From Achromobacter insuavis (GTDB lineage: Bacteria; Pseudomonadota; Gammaproteobacteria; Burkholderiales; Burkholderiaceae_B), in contig NZ_CADIJR010000024.1 of assembly GCF_902859645.1 (NCBI RefSeq), positions 1 to 64,000 on the forward strand: DNA of 64,000 nt, in the 5' to 3' direction. Position 1 is the first letter of the stretch. Each line of letters begins with the position of its first letter. The position numbers and the translations under genes are program-made. Shown in pieces: positions 8,055 to 15,983 of the stretch. The notes beneath the pieces were generated by a model, which ran no database searches, was not told the origin of the DNA, and saw nothing but the letters and a program-made list of their open reading frames with translations.

Positions 8055-10592
8055 TCAGCCCGGCGCCTTCACCGTCAGCGTCACGCCGGCGCGCTGCGCC
8101 AGTTCACGTGCGCTGACCCCGACGAACGGCTGCACCCGCGCGCCCTGCTCCAGGTCGCAGGCCGGCGCCCGGGCCGCGCCATCCAGCACCTGCCGCAAGG
8201 CCCGCGCGGCCGACGGCCCCAGCGGCCCGTTGTCGCCCAGCTTCCAGGCCAGCATGTCCGCCACCGCCATGCCGCAGCGCGCCGGCGTGGCGTACAGGCC
8301 GGCGTCATGCTCCAGCAGCATGCGCGCCTTGGCATCGTTGCCCAGCCGCAGCATGATGACCAGGGGCAAGGCGTCCGCGTCCACCACGCCGCGCAGCCGC
8401 AGTTCGCCGTCGCTGCGATCCGACGGATTGGCGCCCGCCTGCAACCAGGCCAGGTACAGATCGTCGGGCAGCCAGGGCAGCGACAACGGCGCGACATCGC
8501 GGCGGGTCACGCCCGAGGGGTTGCCGTCATAGGCCAGCGGCGCCCCCGCCGCCAGCAGCCGCTCGGCGGTGGCGCGCAAGCGCGCGCGCAGGCCGTCCCA
8601 TTGCGGGCCATTGCCTTGCGCGTCGGCGCGGTTCTCGACCTCGTTCCATTGCCGCAGCAGGCTCGACAGCGGCGCCGCCGTCAGCGGCGCGCGCGGCTTG
8701 CCGGCGGCGGCCTGCGCCAGGCGGTCCACCAGTTCCGGCGACATCTGCCGCGCCGCCAGGCTCAGGGCCTCGTCCATGCCGGCGCGCTGCTGGCCGCCCT
8801 TCGGCCCATAGCCGCCCACCGTCGGGTCGGCGCCGCGCGCCAGCGCGAACGCCACGCGCTCGGACACCGGATACACGGTCTGCGGCGAGAGCTCGCCGCT
8901 GGGCGACTCGCGCAGCGCTTCCAGCAACGGCGTTTCCCACATGGCCTGGTCGCCGTAATACATGCGGATGTAGACGGCATTGATGTCCGCCCCCTTGGCC
9001 AGCAGCTTGTCGGCGAACCAGAACTTCGACGGGCTGCCCATGGCCGCGTGCAGCACCGAGCGGCCGCTCTTGTCGCGGCCGTTCGGGTTGGCGCCCTTGG
9101 CCAGCAGGTAGTCGAGCGTGTCCTTGTCCTCGGCCGAGTACGACACCCGCCGCAGCAGCAGCGGCGTGCCATTCGAGTCGGGCGCCTCCAGCGAAGCGCC
9201 GGCGGCGATCAGGACGTCGGCCAACGCATAGCGCTCGGCCGCCGGGCGGCTGTCGCCCGACGGCGGCAGGGCCGCGGCCAGCAGCGGCGCGCCGCGATTG
9301 GGACCGTCAACCTTGGCGCCGGCCGCCAGCAACGCCCGCACCATCCCGGGCTGGCGGCCATAGGTGGCGGCGCTGAGCGCCGACACGCCGTACTCGTTGA
9401 CGCCGCTCGGATCCTGGCCGCCGCGCAGTTCGGCGCGCACCGCGTCCAGGTCGCCCGCGCGGATGGCCTCGAAGATCGCCAGCCGAGGCCGGCACGCCGC
9501 GGCATCCAGCGTCCTGGCGTCCAGGGCAGCGCCGATACGGGCGGCCACGTTCGCCGGCATCGCTTCGCCCGCCGCCAGGCGGCGCGAGCAGTATTGGCGG
9601 AAGTCCTCCCGCGCCAGCGTCTCGTAATAGTCGCGCAGTTCGCGCTGCCGGTCGCGCAACTTGAGGCGCGCATCGGCGCGGTTCAGGTAGGCCGGCGTGC
9701 GCGCCGGGTCGCGGCGCAGCACCTCGCCCAGCACCCGCTCCGCTTCGGCCAGCTCGCCGCCCCGGCCCGACTCGCCCAGCCAGAAGCCATAGTCGTTCAA
9801 CGCGGTCAGCGCCTCGGCGTCCTTGCCCGCCGGGTCGATCTCGCGATAGTCGTGTTCCAGCATGAAGCGCCGCAGGTCCGCCAGCGCGCGGCCGAACTCG
9901 GCGGCCTTGGCGCGCGGGATGGCACGCACCGCCTGGTGCAAGGCGCGAAACGCGACCGGCACATCGCCCGCCGGCCGCGTCTCGAAGCGCACGTCCGCGG
10001 GCCACGCCGGCAAGCGGCTCGGATACCCCGCCAGCGCCGGCTTGAGCGTGGCCAGCGCCTGCGCGCGGCGCGTCTCGTCCCAGGGCTGGTCGGCCGTCGC
10101 CACCACCCGTGCGGCATCGGCCTGCACGCGGATCACGGCCCCGGAGGCATCCACCAGGAAGCCATCGGCGCGGCCCTCGGCGGCATCGGGATAGGTGTAG
10201 GTCACCCAATAGAAGACCTGGCCGTCGCGGGGCGCCGTGACACTGACATTTTCCGCGCGGTCGGCGCGCCACGCCGCCGGGTCGATCACCAGCGCCCGCG
10301 AACGGAACGCCAGCTCGGACGGCGAGCCCGCGCCGCCCGGCCGCAGATAGCGATACAGGAACAGGCGGTTTTCCAGCTGGCCGACCAGCAAGGCGTCCTT
10401 GGCATTTTCAGTGCCCCAGACACGGCGCTCGGGCTCGCGCAGCGGATAGCGGCCCAGCCGCATGGCCTCGATGGCGGCGCCGATGTCGTGCGCCGCGACG
10501 GGCGGCGGCGCGGACATGGCGAACAGGCCGGCCAGCGCCAGCGCAACGGCGCCGAAACGGCGGGGAACCGCAAGAGGGGCAAGACGGGACAT
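8055..10592 (-). CDS. Exported ankyrin-repeat protein
   Basis: An 845-residue protein with a signal peptide (MSRLAPLAVPRRFGAVALAL... ending near PVAAHD). The N-terminal half has no recognised domain but contains a TPR-like stretch (about residues 255-300: EAERVLGEVLRRDPARTPAYLNRADARL). From about residue 350 ankyrin repeats follow (NEYGVSALSAATYGRQPGMVRALLAAGAKVDG; SNGTPLL; DKSGRSVLHAAM; LLAKGADINAVY). Ankyrin and TPR segments are protein-binding scaffolds, here probably periplasmic. The start is the ATG before the signal peptide; the frame stays open 248 codons upstream but would run through the Mo-box and the opposite gene. Function unknown. Confidence 0.8.
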   Translation of the reverse strand: MSRLAPLAVPRRFGAVALALAGLFAMSAPPPVAAHDIGAAIEAMRLGRYPLREPERRVWGTENAKDALLVGQLENRLFLYRYLRPGGAGSPSELAFRSRALVIDPAAWRADRAENVSVTAPRDGQVFYWVTYTYPDAAEGRADGFLVDASGAVIRVQADAARVVATADQPWDETRRAQALATLKPALAGYPSRLPAWPADVRFETRPAGDVPVAFRALHQAVRAIPRAKAAEFGRALADLRRFMLEHDYREIDPAGKDAEALTALNDYGFWLGESGRGGELAEAERVLGEVLRRDPARTPAYLNRADARLKLRDRQRELRDYYETLAREDFRQYCSRRLAAGEAMPANVAARIGAALDARTLDAAACRPRLAIFEAIRAGDLDAVRAELRGGQDPSGVNEYGVSALSAATYGRQPGMVRALLAAGAKVDGPNRGAPLLAAALPPSGDSRPAAERYALADVLIAAGASLEAPDSNGTPLLLRRVSYSAEDKDTLDYLLAKGANPNGRDKSGRSVLHAAMGSPSKFWFADKLLAKGADINAVYIRMYYGDQAMWETPLLEALRESPSGELSPQTVYPVSERVAFALARGADPTVGGYGPKGGQQRAGMDEALSLAARQMSPELVDRLAQAAAGKPRAPLTAAPLSSLLRQWNEVENRADAQGNGPQWDGLRARLRATAERLLAAGAPLAYDGNPSGVTRRDVAPLSLPWLPDDLYLAWLQAGANPSDRSDGELRLRGVVDADALPLVIMLRLGNDAKARMLLEHDAGLYATPARCGMAVADMLAWKLGDNGPLGPSAARALRQVLDGAARAPACDLEQGARVQPFVGVSARELAQRAGVTLTVKAPG

Positions 10593-10698
10593 CGTGGGGA
10601 CCTGTAATGGGAAGCGGGCCGATGATACCGCCCCATCTGTCCGCCGCCGCGCCCGATGCCGGCGGCTTTGACACATCGCAGAAAGGGTCATCCCCCCT

Positions 10699-10724
10699 TC
10701 GTTATATATTTCAGCATATAACGA
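10699..10724. promoter_or_regulatory. Candidate ModE molybdate operator (Mo-box)
   Basis: TCGTTATAT - ATTTCAGC - ATATAACGA: perfect 9-bp arms and an 8-base spacer. This has the geometry of the E. coli modA operator (CGTTATAT-N8-ACATAACG) and the general CGNTATATA-N6-TATATNNCG Mo-box pattern. It ends 27 bp before the NifQ-like start codon. ModE with bound molybdate usually represses from such a site. No modE gene is in the window. Confidence 0.75.
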
Positions 10725-10751
10725 TTCCTTCAAATCTTGCCTTGAACCGCC

Positions 10752-11369
10752 ATGGATGCCGTCCTGACCGCCGCCCCGCCCGCCCGGGACATCGATGCCC
10801 TGACCTGTAGCCTGCTGGAGCAGGCCGTGCCCGGCCATCCCGACACCCGCTTTTTCGCGACGGTGATCGGCAAGAGCCTGGCGCATCGCGACCTGGCCCG
10901 CACCGGCCTGTCGCCGACCGAACTGGCCGAAGTGCTGGCCAACCTGTTCCCTGGCGCGCAGGCCGGCTCCGCGCCGGCCTATGCCAACCTGCGGGCGCAA
11001 CTGCTGGCTTACGCGGCGCGCGGCCTGGCCAGCCCGCAAGCGGATTTCACGCGGCTGCTGCGCGTGCTGCTCGACGCCTGTAGCGGCCAGGCCTCGACCA
11101 CCGCCTGGGTCACCAGCGTGCTGGCGCAAGCCTGCCTGCGCCCCGACCACCTGTGGCGCGACCTGGGCCTGAACGGACGCGAGGACGTCACCGCGCTGCT
11201 GACGCGCCACTATCCCGGCCTGGTGGCGCGCAACACGCAAAATCTGCGCTGGAAGAAGTTCCTGGCGTATTCCGCGTTCGAGCATGCCGGCCAGCCCGCC
11301 GCCGCCGCGCCCGGCTGTGCGGACTGCGAGGACCATGGGTTCTGCTATGGGGATGGCGGCCGGCGTTGA
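10752..11369 (+). CDS. NifQ-family protein
   Basis: A 205-residue protein whose C-terminal half matches NifQ, the Fe-S protein that carries molybdenum to FeMo-cofactor assembly. Diagnostic stretches are HLWRDLGLNGREDV, HYPGLVARNTQNLRWKKFL and the terminal cysteine cluster. NifQ proteins usually have C-x4-C-x2-C-x5-C; here Cys189, Cys192 and Cys198 give C-x2-C-x5-C, and the first position is Ala184. No nitrogenase genes are near, and the likely host group does not generally fix nitrogen, so another molybdenum-related role is probable. The Mo-box at 10699-10724 supports a molybdenum link. The family call is strong; the function is open. Confidence 0.85.
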   Translation: MDAVLTAAPPARDIDALTCSLLEQAVPGHPDTRFFATVIGKSLAHRDLARTGLSPTELAEVLANLFPGAQAGSAPAYANLRAQLLAYAARGLASPQADFTRLLRVLLDACSGQASTTAWVTSVLAQACLRPDHLWRDLGLNGREDVTALLTRHYPGLVARNTQNLRWKKFLAYSAFEHAGQPAAAAPGCADCEDHGFCYGDGGRR

Positions 11370-11413
11370 GCCGGCGCTTGAGGGCGCGCGGCGCCTGCGC
11401 CCTGCGCCGGCTC
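11368..11413. terminator. Nested stem-loop shared by two convergent genes
   Basis: Outer arms GAGCCGGCGC (11368-11377) and GCGCCGGCTC (11404-11413) enclose inner arms GGGCGC (11382-11387) and GCGCCC (11397-11402). The outer arms contain parts of both stop codons of the flanking convergent genes. There is no T-run, so it would act as a simple bidirectional barrier or 3' end stabiliser. Confidence 0.5.
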
Positions 11414-12545
11414 AGAACCAGGTTAGCTTGACGAGCACCTGCGCGCTGTAGCTACCGGTCTTCAGCTCGGCGCCAGTCCGTTCGAGATGCGCCGTGTACG
11501 CCTGGGTCGCTGACAATTTGGTGCCGTACAGTGTCGGGCCTGCATTGCCGACGTAACGGACATCTGATATGCCGTACTGATCCATCGGAACGGGACCGAA
11601 CTTGACCTGCTGGTTGGCGGCATTGGTGATGGTCAGTTTCAGGCCGTTCTCCTGACCATTGGCATTCTTCAGGAAAATCTCCCGGTCGAAAATATCCGTG
11701 CGTTCGCCGCTTTGCGGCAGGAATGACACGACAGTAGGCAAGAAGAACCCGTCCAGGGGATTGCTGGAAGCCGGCGGGCCTGTCAGCGACTCCAACCCCG
11801 GGCAGGCCGCCGGACTATTGATGCGCGCCGTCAGATTGAACGGCTTGGCCTGCGGCAACTTGCCGTTGTAGCTTGCCGTCGTCAACACCGTGTCGAATGT
11901 GACCGTGTTATCGACATTGACCGAGCCGACGCAGGAGGGGACATGCTGGAAACGCGAGGGCGTGGTGTTCAAGAAAATGCCAGGCGCCGTCAAGGAGCTT
12001 TCATCCGCGACCAACTTGAACGCATGCGTGGCGGGTAGGAACGCACGCAGGGGCTTCAAGACCCTCTGTTCCAAATTCAGAACCATGAGGATGCGCCCGA
12101 TGCGTTCGCCGGTATCCCCCAGGTAAGGCTCATCGACACTGAAGTAGGGTAAGTACGTCGGATACAAGGGATCCGGGCTCCATTGCCCCTTAAAAAGGCT
12201 GTCGTAAACGATTGACAGCCTCAACGAGGCTTCTCTCAGGGAGTTCCTGATCGGCTCATAGTCGCCAAGGACCACGAGCGCCACCCGCTTCGGAGTCGTG
12301 GCATTGTTGAAACAGCGATACCTGAACTCATAGCTCTTGCTGATGTAAATAATGGAGCCGCCGGGCAACTGGCGATCAAGATCGAAACTGACCGACGGCG
12401 GTATTTGGAACGTCACGGTGTCGCCACCATCGAGCAATCTGCATCCTTGCACACCCGCTTGCGCATGCCCCAGCCTCGGCAACAGCGCAAGGACAGCAAC
12501 CAGCCCCGCGATCCAGGCGCGTGGCCCCTTCAGTCTTGCAGCCAC
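11412..12545 (-). CDS. Fimbrial adhesin-like protein (orphan)
   Basis: A 377-residue secreted protein starting at GTG with GGGAG 10 bases upstream; signal peptide ends near LGHAQA. The C-terminal third looks like a chaperone-usher pilin domain: it carries a paired-cysteine loop region and ends in SYSAQVLVKLTWF, the type of beta-strand and aromatic terminus recognised by pilus chaperones. The N-terminal two thirds would be the receptor-binding domain, as in two-domain tip adhesins. No chaperone, usher or major pilin gene is nearby. Its G+C is clearly lower than its neighbours, which suggests acquisition or unusual selection. Carbohydrate or matrix binding is inference. Confidence 0.65.
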   Translation of the reverse strand: MAARLKGPRAWIAGLVAVLALLPRLGHAQAGVQGCRLLDGGDTVTFQIPPSVSFDLDRQLPGGSIIYISKSYEFRYRCFNNATTPKRVALVVLGDYEPIRNSLREASLRLSIVYDSLFKGQWSPDPLYPTYLPYFSVDEPYLGDTGERIGRILMVLNLEQRVLKPLRAFLPATHAFKLVADESSLTAPGIFLNTTPSRFQHVPSCVGSVNVDNTVTFDTVLTTASYNGKLPQAKPFNLTARINSPAACPGLESLTGPPASSNPLDGFFLPTVVSFLPQSGERTDIFDREIFLKNANGQENGLKLTITNAANQQVKFGPVPMDQYGISDVRYVGNAGPTLYGTKLSATQAYTAHLERTGAELKTGSYSAQVLVKLTWF

Positions 12546-12685
12546 GATCGATGCTCCCGGATGATCAGAATGTAAAAACTATTTTATCGGTCACCCCTAA
12601 AGCCTCGACCCGGCAAACCGTCCGACATTTCGGCCTGCCCTCGTTCCCGGCGCGCGCGCCGCGGCGTCCCGCGCCAGCGCCTGCC

Positions 12686-14800
12686 TCAATAGCGATACGT
12701 CGCCCCCAGCCCCACGCCCACGCCGCGTCCCGGCGCCGGTTCGTAGTAGCGGCCGTTGCTCTCGTTGACGATGACCGATCCGGCATAGCGCCGGTCGAAC
12801 AGGTTGTCGACCCGCGCATGGGCGCGCCATTCCCACGGCCCCGCCTGTTTCACGTAGCCGGCGGACAACGCCGCCACGACATAGCCCGGCGCGACCGCGT
12901 CGTTGGCATCGTTGGCGTACAGGCGGCTCAGGTAGCGGGCCTCGATGCCCGCCTGCCACCCCTGCGGCGGCGCCCAGCCGACCGAGGCGTAGGCCGACTG
13001 CCGCGCGATGCCCGGGATGCGGTTGCCGGCGCGGATGTCGCCGCCGCCGTCGTCGCGGTAGCGCGCATCGAGCCAGGTGTACGCCAGCTGCGCGCGCCAA
13101 TGGCCGGCGAATCCGGCGGACCAGCCCAGCTCCACGCCGTCGCGGCGCGTGCGGCCGGCGTTGCGGAACGTGACGCGGCCGCCCGTGCTGCCGGCCGAGA
13201 CGATTTCGTTTTCGGTCGACACATGGAACACCGCGGCGGTCAGTTGGCCGCCGGCCAGGCCGGTCTTCACGCCGGCTTCGGCATGGGTGCTAAGCGCCGG
13301 CGCCAGCGCGAAATTCAGGCCGGGCAGGCCGCCCGGCCGGTACGACAGTTCATTGAGCGTCGGGGTTTCGAAACCCCGGCCGTACGAGGCATACAGGCTG
13401 GTCCGCGCATCGGGCTGGTAGCGCACCGCGGCCACCGGCAGCGCGCGGCGGTAGCGCGCGTCGCCGCTGTCATCGCCATTGCCGGGCGCGACATAGTGGT
13501 CGCGCGAGCGGAAGTCCACCGTGCTGTAGCGCAGGCCGGCGTCCAGCGTCCAGCGCGGCGCGACCCGCCACGAGGCCTGCAGGTAGGGATCGGCGTTGTA
13601 GACCGTGTTGGTTTCGTCTCGCCGCAGCGCGCCCTGCACGCCAAGCTGGCGGCTGGCGCCCTCGCCCGTGAAGTTCTGGTAGCCCTTGCGGTTCTCGCGC
13701 ATGGTGTCGTAGGCAAAGCCGCCGACCAGGGTCAGCGGCCGCTGCGCCGGCCCCAGCTCCGAGGTCCAGCGCAGATCGGCGCCGCCATAGCGGCGCCGCA
13801 GGTCGATCACGCCGCCCGCCTGGGTCGGCGCCGCCTGCGCCGCGGGCGGGATGGCCTGGAACTGGGTGGTGTCGCGCTGGCCGTAGTACAGCATCAGGCG
13901 CAAGGTGTTGGCGCCGTCGACGTGGCGTTCGTAGACCAGTCCGCCCTGCGTCTGGCGCACGGTCTTGCGGGTGTCGTACTGCGCGGCCAGGTCGGCGCTG
14001 CGCGGCGCGTCCTGGAACTGCGCGTAGGTCAGGCCGAGCGGGTCCTGCGCCGTCAGGTCGACGCTGTTGGCCACGATCGTCAAATGGCTGGCGTCGTCCA
14101 GCCGCACCCCCAGCCTGGCGTTGCCCAGGTTCTTGCGCGCCGCGCCGTGGTCGCGGTAGCCGTCGGTGGTCATGCGCGACAGATCGAGCACGTAGTCCAG
14201 GTCGCCGGACGTGCCCGAGGCCTTGGCGCCGTAGCGCCAGGTGTGGTCGCTGCCGGCCCAGGCCGACGCGCCGATTTCGGACGGCACCGCCCCGTCCTCG
14301 GTATAGGCCAGGATCACGCCGCCCGAGGAATTGCCGTACAGCGCCGAGAACGGGCCGCGCAGCACCTCGACCCGGCCAAGCGAGCCGATGTCGATGTTGG
14401 AGGTCTGGCCCTGCCCGTCGGGCATGGTGGCCGGGATGCCGTCCACATACAGCCGCACCCCGCGCACGCCGAACGTGGAGCGCGCGCCGAAGCCGCGGCT
14501 GGACAGCTGCAGATCCTGCGCGTAGTTCTGCCGGTTCTGGATCTGCAGGCCCGGCACGCCCGCCAGGCCCTCGGACAGGTTGATGCCCGGCTGGGCGCGG
14601 CGCATCTCCGCGCCCTCGACGATGTCCACCGAGGCCGGGGTTTCCAGGGGCGACGCGCCCAGGCGGGTGCCGCTCACCACGACCGGCGCCAGTTGCGGCG
14701 CCTGCGATTCGGCCATGGCGGCCACGGCCGGCGCCATGCCGAGCAGGCTGTGCAGGATCGGGCGGGCCAACACGCCACGGCGGCGTCGTGCGTCGGTCAA
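12686..14800 (-). CDS. pqqU: TonB-dependent receptor of the YncD/PqqU type
   Basis: An outer-membrane receptor of 704 residues with signal peptide, plug domain and barrel, ending in the aromatic YRY. The plug contains LSEGLAGVPGLQIQNRQNYAQD, RGFGARSTFGVRGVR and YVDGIPATMPDGQGQT, which closely resemble E. coli YncD, now described as PqqU, the importer of pyrroloquinoline quinone. No STN signalling domain is present, unlike the three siderophore receptors further right. The start is TTG at 14800: AAGGAG is 7 bases upstream, while the open frame continues another 150 codons with no site. The receptor family is certain; PQQ as substrate is inferred from resemblance. Confidence 0.85.
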   Translation of the reverse strand: MTDARRRRGVLARPILHSLLGMAPAVAAMAESQAPQLAPVVVSGTRLGASPLETPASVDIVEGAEMRRAQPGINLSEGLAGVPGLQIQNRQNYAQDLQLSSRGFGARSTFGVRGVRLYVDGIPATMPDGQGQTSNIDIGSLGRVEVLRGPFSALYGNSSGGVILAYTEDGAVPSEIGASAWAGSDHTWRYGAKASGTSGDLDYVLDLSRMTTDGYRDHGAARKNLGNARLGVRLDDASHLTIVANSVDLTAQDPLGLTYAQFQDAPRSADLAAQYDTRKTVRQTQGGLVYERHVDGANTLRLMLYYGQRDTTQFQAIPPAAQAAPTQAGGVIDLRRRYGGADLRWTSELGPAQRPLTLVGGFAYDTMRENRKGYQNFTGEGASRQLGVQGALRRDETNTVYNADPYLQASWRVAPRWTLDAGLRYSTVDFRSRDHYVAPGNGDDSGDARYRRALPVAAVRYQPDARTSLYASYGRGFETPTLNELSYRPGGLPGLNFALAPALSTHAEAGVKTGLAGGQLTAAVFHVSTENEIVSAGSTGGRVTFRNAGRTRRDGVELGWSAGFAGHWRAQLAYTWLDARYRDDGGGDIRAGNRIPGIARQSAYASVGWAPPQGWQAGIEARYLSRLYANDANDAVAPGYVVAALSAGYVKQAGPWEWRAHARVDNLFDRRYAGSVIVNESNGRYYEPAPGRGVGVGLGATYRY

Positions 14801-14848
14801 TCGGATCTCCTTGCGCGCGGGTCGCGGGGAATGGGTTCTAATACTCCC

Positions 14849-15064
14849 ATGGAAAACTCGCAAGACATCGAACGCCGGCTGCTGGACCTGGAAGTCAAGG
14901 CCAGTTTCGCCGACGACCTGCTGGAACAGCTGAACCAGATCATCGTGCGCCAGCAACAACAGATCGACCGCCTGCAACGCGAGGTGGCCGACCTGCGCCA
15001 GCAGGCGCCCGAGGGCGCGGCGCCGTTCCGCAGCCTGCGCGACGAACTGCCGCCGCACTACTGA
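14849..15064 (+). CDS. slyX: SlyX family protein
   Basis: A 71-residue coiled-coil protein. The heptad-patterned core (RRLLDLEVKASFADDLLEQL, then NQIIVRQQQQIDRLQREVADLRQQ) and the terminal PPHY match SlyX, a small conserved protein of unknown function. It is divergent from the YncD/PqqU-like receptor with 48 bp between the start codons. The frame is part of a long open stretch reading antisense to the receptor, but the SlyX match fixes this start. Confidence 0.88.
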   Translation: MENSQDIERRLLDLEVKASFADDLLEQLNQIIVRQQQQIDRLQREVADLRQQAPEGAAPFRSLRDELPPHY

Positions 15065-15429
15065 TCCCGGCCGCGGGCGGCCGCCCGGCCGCTCCAGGGC
15101 GCCCCGTCGCTCCCGTCTGCCCCAACGCCCCCACCCGCCACAGCTCGCCCGGCCTGCCCGGATCGCCTGCCGCCTGTTGCCGGCATCGTGCCATTCCCCC
15201 CTGCTCCACGCCGCGCCCCAGCAAGGCGTTACGCCGGCTATCGCTGCCATTGATGGCGACTAATTGCTCGAAATTACTTATTCCTTCCATTTATGGAAAG
15301 ATCTTTTACCGATATACGGGTTTATCCCTAGTGATATCCGGCGCACTATAGAGCCATCGGGAAACAACAACGAACTACGACGGATAGGCCGCCGATTCGC
15401 TCCCCGGCTTCTGAAATCGGAGATTCACC
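15065..15429. other. 365-bp intergenic region
   Basis: The first 170 bases are G+C-rich with no convincing gene. From about 15240 the sequence becomes A+T-rich and probably holds the promoter of the downstream DUF4148 gene. A small inverted repeat, TTCCAT-TT-ATGGAA, sits at 15285-15298. TATAGA at 15348-15353 is a possible -10, but no good -35 pairs with it. Nothing else is seen. Confidence 0.5.
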
Positions 15430-15789
15430 ATGAAAAAGACCCTTGCCACCGCTTTGCTGATGTCCCTGGCCGCCCTGAGCGCCGGCGCCTACGCCTCGCA
15501 GAACATCGAACCGAACAACGTGCCCTTCCAGGGCGTCTACGGCACCCCGTATGAAGGCCCGACCCGTGCCCAGGTGCAGGCGGAACTCGCCGCCGCCAAG
15601 GCCGCTGGCCAGGTCTCGAACGTCGAACCCAACGACATGCCGTTCCAGGGCGTGTACGGCGCCCCCCAATCGGGCGTGACCCGCGCCCAGGTGGAAGCCG
15701 AACTGGCCGCCGCCAAGGCCGCCGGCCAGGTCTCGAACGTCGAACCCAACGACATGCCGTTCTCGGGCGCCTACCACCGCGCCAACTGA
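15430..15789 (+). CDS. DUF4148 domain secreted protein with tandem repeats
   Basis: A 119-residue protein: signal peptide cleaved near GAYA-SQN, then two full 39-residue repeats and a third partial one, each starting with N-(I/V)-E-P-N and containing PFQGVYG and AELAAAKAAGQVS. DUF4148 proteins are small, exported and of unknown function. GGAG lies 8 bases before the ATG and a strong terminator follows, so it is a single-gene unit and likely well expressed. It is the second DUF4148 gene in this window (first at 1523-1906). Confidence 0.88.
   Translation: MKKTLATALLMSLAALSAGAYASQNIEPNNVPFQGVYGTPYEGPTRAQVQAELAAAKAAGQVSNVEPNDMPFQGVYGAPQSGVTRAQVEAELAAAKAAGQVSNVEPNDMPFSGAYHRAN
15502..15786 (+). 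repeat. 117-bp in-frame tandem repeats inside the DUF4148 gene
   Basis: Unit 1 is 15502-15618, unit 2 is 15619-15735, and a partial unit 3 is 15736-15786. Units 2 and 3 share their first 27 bases exactly, and units 1 and 2 share most of their second half. Such near-identical units can expand or contract by slippage or recombination. Confidence 0.85.
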
Positions 15790-15830
15790 GTCGGCGCCGA
15801 TCGATTTACCCCTCCCCTTGTTGTACCTTG

Positions 15831-15856
15831 GCCGCCCCTGCCGGGCGGCTTTTTTT
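15831..15856 (+). terminator. Rho-independent terminator after the DUF4148 gene
   Basis: GCCGCCC (15831-15837), loop CTGCC, GGGCGGC (15843-15849), then seven T residues. It lies 41 bp after the stop codon. Confidence 0.92.
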
Positions 15857-15983
15857 GCGTGTGCGCAAGCCGCGGCCCCTGGCCGCGGGCGGATCGAGAC
15901 AAGACGCCGACGCTTCGCGTACCATCGGTCCTGACCATCAATGGGCTGCCCGCGCGGCCCTGACAACAACGAGGGAGTCCGCA

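Noticed and set aside
8013-10607. 864-codon plus-strand frame opposite the ankyrin gene
   Set aside because: Arg/Ala/Gln-rich low-complexity translation with no start signal; the opposite strand carries a signal peptide and ankyrin repeats.
10668-10673. TTGACA as a -35 for the NifQ-like gene
   Set aside because: No acceptable -10 at 15-19 bases; the next A+T-rich element is the Mo-box more than 25 bases away.
12521-15064. 847-codon plus-strand frame ending in the SlyX gene
   Set aside because: Only its last 71 codons are real (SlyX). The rest is antisense to the TonB receptor with shadow composition.
15502-15786. Repeats that might look like a CRISPR array
   Set aside because: Only two and a half units of 117 bp, contiguous and in frame inside a DUF4148 gene, without spacers or cas genes.
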